Source of the DNA: Octadecabacter dasysiphoniae
GTDB lineage: Bacteria; Pseudomonadota; Alphaproteobacteria; Rhodobacterales; Rhodobacteraceae
NCBI RefSeq assembly: GCF_021532615.1
Contig: NZ_JAKGAQ010000001.1
Coordinates: 1-64,000 of the forward strand
Reading direction: 5' to 3'
Length of the DNA: 64,000 nt
The notes under the pieces are model-generated. The model was not told the DNA's origin. It saw only the letters and a program-made list of their open reading frames with translations, and did no database searches. The stretch's first letter is position 1; every line of letters starts with the position of its first letter. Shown here in pieces: positions 17,676-26,746 of the stretch. The position numbers were made by a program, and so were the translations under genes.

Positions 17676-18194
17676 ATGGCCTACGATCAAGCGACGACAT
17701 ACGAGAAAATCGAAATCTTCAGCCTGACGGAGAAAGATGCACATCTGCCAATCCCGCAGGACGATATCCTGAAAGACGGCACCATCCGCGAAGCATTTGA
17801 GTTCCTGCTCGGGCAGCTTCGTAATACCGGACGTGAGGGAGAGATAGAACGTCTTGCGTACGGATTGGCAACAATCCTGCAGCGCCGCAAGGGTGCCCCC
17901 GGTAAAGAATGCGAGCATCTCATGCCCTTAGACGAGAAGACTGTTGAAGAACTAAGCAAAGCTGTTGGGAAGACCACGAAGACCGTGGTTACGAAATCAA
18001 GATCTATCGGCAAAAACCCTTTTGAAGGGAGGAGCCAATCGGCGCGGACGGAAGAAGCCTCGTTGTTACCAGAGGATGAAGCGCGTCGGTTGCCACTTGA
18101 TGAGATTGTGGTGGTAGATGTGCAAATGCCGGTGCGGGCCAAGCGGATCAAGTATTTCGATAACCCGTTCTTCATGAGCATTCACGCGGCTTAA
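17676..18194 (+). pseudogene. Hybrid ORF ending in the C-terminus of a TraG/VirD4 coupling protein
   Basis: From about residue 92 the product matches the tail of conjugal coupling proteins (ELSKAVGKTTKTVVTKSRS, LLPEDEARRLPLDEIVVV, KRIKYFDNPFF). The first 90 residues are unrelated, acidic and unrecognised. The ATPase core of TraG is missing, so conjugation function is excluded. It is likely a relic of an integrated plasmid or conjugative element, fitting the Fic gene next to it. Confidence 0.6.
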
Positions 18195-18262
18195 ACTGGT
18201 AAGATGCGTTTCTCTGAGGACCAGTAGGTTTACCGAGCGGCGATGCTTCAAAGGGTAAGGCG

Positions 18263-18736
18263 GTGAATCCGCCAAGCACTGCGGTCGCAGAGCGTGATCT
18301 GACAGCATGGTACCGGGCGCTGTTCACGCCATCTGTGGGGGCGGGAATACTGAAGACGGCGCAGCTTGCGGGCTATCGAAATGCGCCAGTCTATATTCGC
18401 GGCTCTCCGCATGTGCCGATGAACGTTTAAGCCGTCCGAGAATGTATGTCTGTGTTTTTCGAACTTCTGCAGGCGGAAACCTATCCTGCGGTTCGTGTGG
18501 TGCTTGGTCATTTCATTTTTGTCTTCATCCACCCGTTCTTTGACGGAAAGGGACGTACGGCTCGGTTCTTGATGAATGTTATGTTGGCTGCATCCGGTCA
18601 TCCATTGACGGTGATCAAGGTCGACAATCGCGCAGCCTACACGGCTCCGCTGGAAGCTGCGAGCGTTCGTGAAAACATCGTGCTATTTGCCAAGTATCTG
18701 GCGGATGCGCTTAGGACCAAAAAACAGCATCGATAG
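18263..18736 (+). pseudogene. Fic/DOC family protein, nonsense-mutated
   Basis: From the GTG at 18263 the frame reads LTAWYRALFTPSVGAGIL and VYIRGSPHVPMNV, hits TAA at 18428-18430, and continues in the same frame with AVRECMSVFFELLQAE and the Fic motif HPFFDGKGRTAR. One C-to-T change (CAA to TAA) explains the stop. The motif has Lys where the consensus has Asn (DGNGR). Fic enzymes transfer AMP or other groups onto target proteins. The C-terminus abuts a truncated IS3 copy and may be cut short. Confidence 0.75.
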
Positions 18737-18741
18737 GATAA

Positions 18742-19452
18742 CAAGTTTTCACGACTAAAGTCACCAACGACTGCCAAGATGCGAAATCTGCGACCGTCTG
18801 TCAGCGCATCTGACACGAAGTCCACGCTCCAGCGTTGTTTGGGCCATCCGGCAGCACCTACAGCTTCTCTTCACGGTAGATGCGCCTCACTTTCTTGTGG
18901 TTCACCTCAAAACCTTCTCGGGAGATCATCACGTGAATACGGCGGCAACCAAACCGACGCCGTTCACGCGACACGCGATTGATTGCATCTCGCAGTTCCA
19001 CATCATCACCACGGCGCGACAGATATCGCACGGTTGACCGGTCAATCTGCAGCACATCACACGCCGCTGGCTCACACTGTGCGCTTCGCACAAGAGAACC
19101 ACCGCATTCCGCTTTGCCACGGGCGTCACCATTTTTTTGAATTGATGTCTCGCAGCATGGCATTGTCCGACATTTGTTCTGCCAGCAGCTTCTTCAGCTT
19201 GCCGTTCTCGTCCTCCAAAGCCTGCAATCGCTTTGCGTCAGAAGGTTCCATCCCGCCATAAGTCGATTTACATTTGTAGAACGCCGCACAGCTGATCCCA
19301 TGCCGCCGATATACGTGGGCCGTCTTCTCACCGGAGTCCTGTTCCTTGATCATCGCAATGATCTGTTCGTCCGTAAATCGTGCCTTCATTTGTCCGTCCT
19401 TTTGCTGGCCGGACTCTACACAAATTTGGAGGAGTTGTAGGGGCGCAGGTCA
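18742..19452 (-). mobile_element. Truncated IS3-family element, copy 1 (711 bp)
   Basis: Nearly identical over 711 bases to 32341-33051 of the full copy; I saw only about two differences. It contains OrfA (19126-19389) and the first third of OrfB (18858-19163), which ends at the same premature stop as in the other copy. The right terminal sequence GGGGCGCAGGTCA (19440-19452) is present; the left third of the element is missing. It abuts the Fic pseudogene, so an adjacent deletion probably removed both ends. Confidence 0.85.
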
Positions 19453-19877
19453 ATAGCCACGTAACTAAGATAAATCAGCCTCCGGCAAACAAGGGGCGAT
19501 TCAAAACTCTCTCTTAATTCACGCCGCCATTGGTCCCAAAAACCCTGGCGACGCACAGGTACCGCTATCTGATTCTGAACCTAGCACTCTTCTTCGGAGG
19601 TGGCTGTACTTGCTTATCGAATTGCCAGACATGCCCAACGACCCTGCCAAAAGCCGTTTGCGAAACAATGCTCTACTGACTTTGGCGATTGGGCGGAAGT
19701 GTTAACTGAGTGATAAATCAGTTAATCCTGTTTTCCTTTACCAAAATCCTGACGATTTGGTACGGTTCCAATTTGGCAAACATTCCCCAAGATTAGAAGT
19801 GGTCTCTTCCGGCTTTTGACCTTTAAAGTTCTAACAATGCTAGGTACTTTGTTCCTAACTGTACGGAGATCTCTAAC
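19453..19877. other. Upstream region of the exopolysaccharide locus
   Basis: No gene seen in 425 bases. It contains copy 2 of the 55-bp dispersed repeat (19505-19559) and a palindrome at 19702-19725. The ribosome binding site ACGGAGAT precedes the GTG at 19878. The AT-rich last 170 bases probably hold the promoter of the exopolysaccharide genes. Confidence 0.45.
19702..19725. promoter_or_regulatory. Perfect 8-bp inverted repeat upstream of EPS genes
   Basis: TTAACTGA (19702-19709), an 8-base spacer, then TCAGTTAA (19718-19725), about 150 bases before the polysaccharide export gene. The symmetry suits a dimeric regulator. The following TTTTCCTTT could instead make it a weak terminator, but no gene ends just upstream. 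Confidence 0.35.
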
Positions 19878-21206
19878 GTGCGTAGTCTTGCTGTCTTTTT
19901 GTTCTTTTGTTTATCCGCCTGTGACATTGCCTATACCCCTGCAAAAATCCGCCAGGGCGAAGGGGATGCCGCTGTCCAGGTTATTGCGCTGACAAATGCG
20001 TCCTTGCTTGATGCGAACCGCTGGTCGAGCTACGTGCCGCGCCAATTGCCAGCCGCCTTTGATGCGACTGCGGGGCTGGGGTTGCGCGGGCTGGGTGCCT
20101 TGCCGGAAGCTCCTGTTCAGGCAGAGCTTCGTCCATCGCCATTGCAACTGCGTGTGCCACCAAGCATGGTCCGGGGTCCGTATGAAATTGGTATTGGTGA
20201 TGTTCTTGTTCTGGCGACGCCAGCGGGGAGGAGTTCTGTTGAAGAACTGATCGGATTGCTTGCCTCGCAGAACCGCCGCCAAGGGTACACCGAGCAAGAA
20301 GACGGTTCGATCACGCTTCCTGATGTCGGACGTGTTCAGGTTGGTGGGTCCACGTTTAGTGCTGCGGAAGATGCGATTTTCAGCAAGCTGATTGAAAGCC
20401 AAATTGCCCCGACTTTCAGCGTTGAGATTTCTGAGTTCAATTCACAGCGCGTTTTGATTGGCGGCGCTGTGCGAAACCCCACGGTTATTCCGATCAGCCT
20501 TAGGTCTGTCTACCTGAACGAAGCGCTGGCAGCTGTTAGTGGTGTTGAAACCACGGACACCGAGTTTGCTTCTGTGCGAATTTATCGCGATGGCGAGCTG
20601 TATCAGATCCCTCTGAATGAATTTAACAACAGCAGTCAGTTACAGCGATTGGAATTGCTGAATGGCGACAGTGTGTATGTCGACACCGAATTTCGCCTTG
20701 ATCGCGCCGAAGCTTATTTCGAGCAGCAGATTAGGGTAGCGGAACTGCGCCGCTCTGCACGCACCGATGTACTGGCTGAGCTGTCCGCCGAAATCGCTAT
20801 TCGCCGCAACGAGCTTGCCGAAGAGCGCAGAAATTTCCGCGTCCGTCTTGAGATCGAAGCGGTTGAGCGGGACTACGTTTATATTACGGGTGAAGTGGGC
20901 GAGCAGATCCGATTTGGAATGCCGTTTGAGCGCCAGTCGACACTTGCCGACGCCTTGTATGTGGCCGTGTCGACCGGTGATCCGAGTCAGATTTATGTTC
21001 TGCGCGATACCAGCAATACCGGTCAGATGACGGCGTGGTATCTGGATGGGTCGAACATGGTAAACGTGGTGCTTGCCACCCGGATTGAACTGCGCCCGAA
21101 CGATATCGTCTTTGTAGCCGAGCAGCCAGTCACCCGCTGGAACTGCGTGGTGCAGCAGATGGTGCCGTCCCTCATTATTTCCGGCGTAAACGCAGCGACG
21201 AATTAA
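19878..21206 (+). CDS. Outer-membrane polysaccharide export lipoprotein (Wza-like)
   Basis: A 442-residue lipoprotein. The signal peptide ends in the lipobox LSAC with the lipidated cysteine at residue 15. The Poly_export domain begins near residue 100 (GPYEIGIGDVL) and is followed by SLBB-type repeats (VLIGGAVRNPTVIP). A coiled-coil-like charged stretch (EIAIRRNELAEERRNFR) precedes a last SLBB-like segment (YVYITGEVG). It forms the outer-membrane channel for capsule or exopolysaccharide. The GTG start has GGAG upstream. It is directly followed by its inner-membrane partner, the Wzc-like kinase. Confidence 0.85.
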   Translation: MRSLAVFLFFCLSACDIAYTPAKIRQGEGDAAVQVIALTNASLLDANRWSSYVPRQLPAAFDATAGLGLRGLGALPEAPVQAELRPSPLQLRVPPSMVRGPYEIGIGDVLVLATPAGRSSVEELIGLLASQNRRQGYTEQEDGSITLPDVGRVQVGGSTFSAAEDAIFSKLIESQIAPTFSVEISEFNSQRVLIGGAVRNPTVIPISLRSVYLNEALAAVSGVETTDTEFASVRIYRDGELYQIPLNEFNNSSQLQRLELLNGDSVYVDTEFRLDRAEAYFEQQIRVAELRRSARTDVLAELSAEIAIRRNELAEERRNFRVRLEIEAVERDYVYITGEVGEQIRFGMPFERQSTLADALYVAVSTGDPSQIYVLRDTSNTGQMTAWYLDGSNMVNVVLATRIELRPNDIVFVAEQPVTRWNCVVQQMVPSLIISGVNAATN

Positions 21207-21233
21207 CGTTACCTTTTAGGAGAGATTTGGTTG

Positions 21234-23309
21234 ATGGAAAATAGCAACGACGAAATTGACCTCGGTCATCTAGTTCGAACAGTTTGGCGCGGCAAGTGGT
21301 TGATTGCGTTGGCGCTGGTGCTGTTTGGGGTTTTGGGGTTTCTTTACGCGACCAAGATTGCCGAACGGGTCTATGTCGCTTCTGCAACGGTCTCAATAGA
21401 GAACAATCCATCCCAGGCGACCAACCTTGAAGCTCTGGTTGGTGGGCTGTCCTCAGAACAGCCATCATTGAACACAGAAATCTATTTGATTAAATCACGT
21501 CAACTGTTGAGGCGGCTTGTAGTGGCAGAAGACTTGATCGGCGATCCAGAATTCAATCCATTATTGGCCGAAGTCAGTCCGTACAGTATCGTAGGCCTTC
21601 GCAATTCGGTGCTGGGAGCGCCCGTAACGGAAGATTATACTCAAGAAGATCTAATCCGTATTGCTGTTGATAGGCTCAGGACGAGATTGACAGTCTCAAA
21701 CCCTCGACAAAGTTTAGTGTTCGAGATTAGCGTTTCCACTGGGTTCGCTGAAAAATCTACAGCCTTGGCTAACGCGTTAGCCCGAACATACATCAACGAT
21801 CAACTTCTCTACAAAGAGGAGCAGTCCGATGAAGCAATTAGGTTCCTGGAAAACCGCACTCTTGAACTTCAGAATGAACTAAACAATGCAGAGTTGGCTG
21901 TAAAAGATTTTGCCGCTGGGATCGAGCTAGTTAGCCCTGAAGCTCTCATTGCCAAAAACAGGCAGGTGAAAGAGCTTAGGGACAGACTGACAGCTTTGGA
22001 CGCGACTATTGAACAACGAAGAATTCGAGTGGAAATGTTTCAAAATTTCGACTTGGAGAACGCCACTGCAGCTGATGTTGCTGAATTAGACAGTCCAGTT
22101 TTGTCGCGAACGTTCATTACTCTTGCAGAAGATATAGATGACCGAGCACGTTTTATTGACTTGCACACGCTTGAAGCGGGCAGGGCGCAATCCGATCTTA
22201 CACAATCCGAAGCACAAAAGGCCTCTTTGGAAACCGCTATTGCGTATCTTGAAGATGAAGTGACGAATGAGTCACGTGATTTACTGACATTGCAACAGCT
22301 TCAAAGAGAATCAGAAGCCACAGGCGAAATTTATGGGTATTTCTTGACGCGCCTGAAAGAAGCCGAAGTCCAACAGGGCACTCAACAGCCCGATGCTAGA
22401 CTTTTATCAGCCGCTGTCGAGCCGCTACTCCCATCTCGCCCTCGGGTAATGATATTAACTTTTATTATTGGAGGTTTAGGTGCCGTACTTGTGGCCGGTG
22501 TTATATTACTTCGCGAAATGAACAAAAACGGTATTCGCACAGCAAGCGATCTACAATGCTTAACTAGTCAACCGATCCTCGGCCAAATTCCAATGGCCCC
22601 TATCAAGAAGCGTGATAAATTGTTGTCGTTCCTGAAAAGCAAGTCGAACACTCCGTTTTCTGAAGCTGTTCGAAACCTAAGAACGTCCCTCTTGCTCGCT
22701 AATTCAAAAGTTGAACCCTGCGTCATTTTGATGACTTCTTCCGTCCCGTCTGAGGGTAAAACGACGACTTCTATAGCTCTTGCGCATAGTCTTGCAGGCA
22801 TGGGCAAATCCGTGTTGCTGATGGAAGGAGACATAAGGAAAAACACGCTCGGCCAGTACTTTGACAGGTTGGAGGCAAAATCCGTCGAAAAGCCTGAGAT
22901 CATGACGTTTGCGGACAACAAAATCACCGTAAATGCCCTCGGTTTTGACGTCATGCTTGGTGTCCAGACGGAAGCCAATGCCGCTGATTACTTATCATCA
23001 CAGGCGTTCAAAAACCTCATAGATGAGGCACGTGAAAACTATGATCACGTAATTATCGATGCACCGCCGGTGCTTCCTGTGACCGACGCGCGCATCATCG
23101 GACAACAAGCAGACGCGGTCCTACTCGCCGTCGCATGGGATGCAACGCAAAGTGTTGTTGTGGAAGCCGGTCTTGGTGAAATTTCTAATTCCGGCCTAAA
23201 CCTTACAGGGCTGATACTGACGCGAATTGACGGGAAGAAAGCCAGAAGCTACGGTGGACCTACGCGATATGGTAGCTACTACGGTGAGTATTCGAAGTCA
23301 TATAATTAG
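21234..23309 (+). CDS. Polysaccharide co-polymerase / tyrosine autokinase (Wzc-like)
   Basis: An N-terminal Wzz domain has its first membrane helix around residues 20-40 (WLIALALVLFGVLGFLYAT). A long periplasmic coiled-coil region and a second helix follow (MILTFIIGGLGAVLVAGVI). The cytoplasmic BY-kinase has Walker A SSVPSEGKTTT near residue 510 and a Walker-B-like VIIDAPPV near 607. The C-terminus carries a cluster of six tyrosines in the last 20 residues, the autophosphorylation tail. It controls chain length and export with the Wza-like lipoprotein 27 bases upstream. A TTG immediately before the ATG could also serve as start. Confidence 0.88.
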   Translation: MENSNDEIDLGHLVRTVWRGKWLIALALVLFGVLGFLYATKIAERVYVASATVSIENNPSQATNLEALVGGLSSEQPSLNTEIYLIKSRQLLRRLVVAEDLIGDPEFNPLLAEVSPYSIVGLRNSVLGAPVTEDYTQEDLIRIAVDRLRTRLTVSNPRQSLVFEISVSTGFAEKSTALANALARTYINDQLLYKEEQSDEAIRFLENRTLELQNELNNAELAVKDFAAGIELVSPEALIAKNRQVKELRDRLTALDATIEQRRIRVEMFQNFDLENATAADVAELDSPVLSRTFITLAEDIDDRARFIDLHTLEAGRAQSDLTQSEAQKASLETAIAYLEDEVTNESRDLLTLQQLQRESEATGEIYGYFLTRLKEAEVQQGTQQPDARLLSAAVEPLLPSRPRVMILTFIIGGLGAVLVAGVILLREMNKNGIRTASDLQCLTSQPILGQIPMAPIKKRDKLLSFLKSKSNTPFSEAVRNLRTSLLLANSKVEPCVILMTSSVPSEGKTTTSIALAHSLAGMGKSVLLMEGDIRKNTLGQYFDRLEAKSVEKPEIMTFADNKITVNALGFDVMLGVQTEANAADYLSSQAFKNLIDEARENYDHVIIDAPPVLPVTDARIIGQQADAVLLAVAWDATQSVVVEAGLGEISNSGLNLTGLILTRIDGKKARSYGGPTRYGSYYGEYSKSYN

Positions 23310-23457
23310 GCGGTATTATACGTGCCGTTCCCAAATTGGGGGGCAAACACTTTGCATGCCATTTGGTCCCAAAAACACTACGAAGGTCAAAATTATTCTG
23401 TTCTGCTTTATAGTCAACTGGTATAAAAGGGCCCAAAAACTACGCATTCAATTCGCT

Positions 23458-23672
23458 CAAATCGGCCTCGGCGCTGCGCAACATGTCCATCACTCGGCGT
23501 AGAATATAGGCCACTCGCTTGTTAATGTGATCTTGCGCGTGGTGCGGCAAAGTAACGTAGTGCCGAGGTAGGTTTCGAGTTCCAAAACCGTCTAACTGAT
23601 CTGCAATGGGGCCAGACCGACAGCCTTGGCGGCATCGTGCAACGACCTTTCGTCTACAACGCGTGCGTATCT
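23458..23672 (-). pseudogene. LysR-type regulator, N-terminal remnant
   Basis: The minus-strand frame reads ARVVDERSLHDAAKAVGLAP, stop, TVLELETYLGTTLL, then TTRKITLTSE, the helix-turn-helix region of a LysR-type regulator. Stop codons interrupt it and the effector domain is missing. It runs without a break into the end of the IS427-group element, which probably landed in or beside this gene. The expected SQ in the recognition helix region is LQ followed by a stop. Confidence 0.6.
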
Positions 23673-23689
23673 TGCCAGTGGCCTAGGGT

Positions 23690-24440
23690 CAGGAAGCATA
23701 ACCAGAAGATAACGGTTGCCGCGAGAGTGATTGTGTAGAGGAAATCTGTTGGTGATCTGTCGTAGCGGGTTGCGACGGGCCGCCAATACTTGAGCCTGCC
23801 TAACAATCTTTCGATGCGAATGCGCCTCTTGTCCCGGCGCTTCTCGTATTTGACGGGTTTTTTTGCGTGACTTGCGTCCCGGGATGCAGGGCTCGGTCCC
23901 CTTGTCTATAAGGGAGTTGCGGTACCAGTCCGCATCATATCCTCTGTCACCGAGAAGCCACTCGGCCGCTGGCAAGCCATTCATCAAAGCCGCAGCGCGA
24001 GTATAGTCGCTCACTTGGCTTGGGGTGATAAAGAGGCGGATTGGGCGACCGCTTTTGTCTGTCATCGCAAGAAGTTTGGTGTTCATGCCACCCTTAGTCT
24101 GCCCAAACAGGCGCCCACGCCCCCTTTTTTCCAACCACAGGCTGGACGCCGTTCGATTTGCTTTGAGATAGGTGGCGTCGATCGGAATGGTCTTGTTGAC
24201 TGGCGCTTGCTCGGCCTGCCCGACCATGATTTGGGCAAACACACCCGTATCACTCCAACACTTCCAGCGATTATACGGCGTTTTTGGTGGACCATACTCA
24301 GCGGGCGGGCAATACCAACTTAACCAATTGATATTTATGAATATAATTCCGCTCAAAATGCGGCGATCATCAATGCGTACACGGCCTCGGATCTTTGGAA
24401 AGAAAGGTCAGAGCGGCTTCATTTGCGCCTCACTCAGCAA
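23690..24440 (-). mobile_element. Decayed IS5-family (IS427-group) transposase
   Basis: The N-terminal part (LLSEAQMKPL, stop, PFFPKIRG, then VRIDDRRILSGIIF) has an in-frame stop. The middle (PAEYGPPKTPYNRW, IPIDATYLKANRTAS, GDRGYDADW) is the DDE region. A frameshift near GRKSRKK moves the end into another frame reading RIERLLGRLKYWRPVATRYD and LAATVIFWL. IS427 elements can use programmed frameshifting between two ORFs, but the early stop makes this copy inactive. Terminal repeats could not be placed; the borders are approximate. Confidence 0.75.
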
Positions 24441-24695
24441 ATAAAGACTGCTCTTGATATCCCCCCCACAGCTTGGCAGCATGAACCATGAAAGGGCGGT
24501 AGGATCAATTAATTAAGGGGTCCTGATACTAGTTACATTTTAGGGAATGTAGTAATTTAGGGAATGTAGTAATTGTGGTCGGCCTAGGCGGAACTATGCG
24601 CTACAGCAAATTGTCCAAAATACTAACTTGATCGTTGGACATCAACTCGTGTACATGACGTATTCCAAGTGTCGTTTTTGTTAAATAGGCTGTCC

Positions 24696-25799
24696 ATGAA
24701 GCGCATTCTCTTCTTTGCCCCGTCAATCAATCGGGGGCGATGGCACCCTTTGGTCGATGAATTCGCGAAGACCAATGACGTACAATATTTCACACCGCGT
24801 GGGTTTTGGCGTGGGTCGGGCCAAGGTGAAATCACATCGCTGATGGATGCGACGGTTAGTAAACATGGAGCGCTTGAATTCCCGTTGGGGCGCAAGATTG
24901 CGAAAATCATTAAAGACTTTAAGCCTGACCTGATACACAACTTCGGCGAGCCTGCCTATCCTGTGAGTTACTTGGCTGCGGTTCATGCGGGTGATGCGGT
25001 CATGTCTTGCAAGTTTTCCCAGAACATCTATCAAAAATGGCCACGCTATTTTGAAAGGCGCGAGGCCTTCGTGTTGAACCGCGCCAATGTGATCCATGCT
25101 CCGGCTGAGCAAAGCCGCGCAATTGCACATCAAAAAGACCCTAATGCCAATGTTGAAATCGTGCCTTGGGGCGCGTCCGACATCTTCGAGGCCCCCGCGA
25201 TCCAGACGAAGCGCGACCAGATTTTGTTCGTCGGCAAGCTGATCGAACGTAAGGGCTGGCGCACTTTGCTCAATGCGTTGGAAGCCGTTGATTTGCCGCC
25301 CGAGGCCGAAGTGCTGATGGTTGGCAGTGGCCCTGACACGGACGAAGCCAAAACGATGATCGCCAACGGGCGCTACGCGGGTCGGATCAAACTGATGGGG
25401 CAGGTGCCCCATGCCGAATTGTGCAAACTCTATCAAAGTGCTCGCATGGTCATCATGCCGTCCAAGCATTCGGACGGGTCCGATTGGGGCCACGGCAAGA
25501 AGTACAAGTTTATGCGCGTCAAATGGGACGAACAGTTTGGCATGGTTGCAGCAGAGGCCATGCTGGCGGGCGCTCCGGTGGTGCATTCCGATAACGGGTC
25601 TTTGCCAGAAGTTGTGGGCTACAGTGATCTGTGTTTCAAGCAGGGTGATCCAGTAAGTCTTGCGGCTGTGATGAACGCAGTGTTGGCCAAGACCGACTCC
25701 GAACATGATGCCATCAGTGATGCGATGATTGCGCACGCGCAGAGCTATCGTTGGGAAAACGTCGCAAACCGCATGATAGATTTGTGGAACCAGCAGTGA
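24696..25799 (+). CDS. Glycosyltransferase family 4 protein
   Basis: A 367-residue GT-B enzyme: LFVGKLIERKGWRTLL starts the donor-binding half, and EQFGMVAAEAMLAGAPVV carries the E-x7-E signature of GT4 retaining transferases. It probably adds a sugar from a nucleotide donor to the lipid-linked exopolysaccharide repeat unit at the inner membrane. The ATG at 24696 (MKRILFFAP) is preferred to 24669, since the Rossmann strand starts there. It overlaps the next gene by four bases (GTGA). Confidence 0.85.
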   Translation: MKRILFFAPSINRGRWHPLVDEFAKTNDVQYFTPRGFWRGSGQGEITSLMDATVSKHGALEFPLGRKIAKIIKDFKPDLIHNFGEPAYPVSYLAAVHAGDAVMSCKFSQNIYQKWPRYFERREAFVLNRANVIHAPAEQSRAIAHQKDPNANVEIVPWGASDIFEAPAIQTKRDQILFVGKLIERKGWRTLLNALEAVDLPPEAEVLMVGSGPDTDEAKTMIANGRYAGRIKLMGQVPHAELCKLYQSARMVIMPSKHSDGSDWGHGKKYKFMRVKWDEQFGMVAAEAMLAGAPVVHSDNGSLPEVVGYSDLCFKQGDPVSLAAVMNAVLAKTDSEHDAISDAMIAHAQSYRWENVANRMIDLWNQQ

Positions 25800-26746
25800 C
25801 GTCCCGCTATTTCATTTTGGGTGCCTCGCGCTCTGGCAGTTCCATCGTGGAATTGGCATTGGCAGATTTGACGTCGGCCACGGCCCTTGGCGAAGTTCGC
25901 TGGGTCTACAAACGCGGCATTCAGGACAATGACATCTGCGGGTGTGGGCAGGATTTTGCAGACTGCGATTTCTGGCAGGGCACAATCACGGAAGACGTGC
26001 GCGAAAACGCCAAAGACCTCGATCATCTGCGCGCAACGTTTGACAACCCGCTCAAACTGTTTGCGGCCAAATACGGAGCTGTCATCGCCCCAAGGCTGGC
26101 CAAAGATTACAGTGCGTATACTGCTGAGCTACGACGGTTGTACGCGTCCATAGATGCGGCGTGCGACGGCCCGATCATTGATAATTCAAAGCGACCCTAT
26201 TATTCGATCGCCGTGGCCGATGCGCTGTGTACAGACGTGGGGAACTTGGTCTTTGTTCACGTCGTGCGCAACTCGATTGATGTGGTGCGGTCATGGGCCA
26301 ATTCCAAAGTGCGCGAAGAAAGCCAGTCCAAGGAAATGATGCCAAGTTACTGCGCGGCCAAGGCCATTGTATTCTGGACGATCTACGTTTTTTCCCAACT
26401 TTTGATCCGTCTGTATTTTTTGCGAAAATCTCATTTTTATCTGTCGTTTGACGACCTTAAGGCAGCTTCGGGTCAGCTCTCTGTCAGCATTGATGGCGTG
26501 ACGCAGGATGTGGCATTGGGCGAAATGTATCTCGACAAGGTTGATTATCATTCTGTGTCTGGAAACCCAGATCGGTCTAGGTGGGCGGGGGGCGTGTCGG
26601 TCAGGCCGTCCAAAGCCCGCTCCAAGACAATCAAGGAGTGGATATGGTACATTCCCTTAAGTCCCGCATTGTTGGCAAACGCAGTGCTAAAGGCGTTGTG
26701 TCGTTCCTCGTTGCCAATTTCTTCGGGCGCGTCACAGGGCTCTTAA
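25796..26746 (+). CDS. Sulfotransferase-family protein
   Basis: Starting at the GTG at 25796, TSRYFILGASRSGSSIVEL is the 5'-phosphosulfate loop typical of PAPS-dependent sulfotransferases. VFVHVVRNSIDVVRSW is the 3'-phosphate-binding strand with Arg and Ser. A CGCGQDFADC motif may bind metal or form a disulfide. Length about 316. It probably adds sulfate to the exopolysaccharide, as in many marine bacteria. Its 3' end overlaps the next gene by about 100 bases, an unusual length. Confidence 0.75.
   Translation: MTSRYFILGASRSGSSIVELALADLTSATALGEVRWVYKRGIQDNDICGCGQDFADCDFWQGTITEDVRENAKDLDHLRATFDNPLKLFAAKYGAVIAPRLAKDYSAYTAELRRLYASIDAACDGPIIDNSKRPYYSIAVADALCTDVGNLVFVHVVRNSIDVVRSWANSKVREESQSKEMMPSYCAAKAIVFWTIYVFSQLLIRLYFLRKSHFYLSFDDLKAASGQLSVSIDGVTQDVALGEMYLDKVDYHSVSGNPDRSRWAGGVSVRPSKARSKTIKEWIWYIPLSPALLANAVLKALCRSSLPISSGASQGS

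Noticed and set aside
26581..26643. Longer start for the flippase-like gene
   Set aside because: The extension lies deeper in the sulfotransferase gene and lacks a ribosome binding site, whereas 26644 has AAGGAG at five bases.
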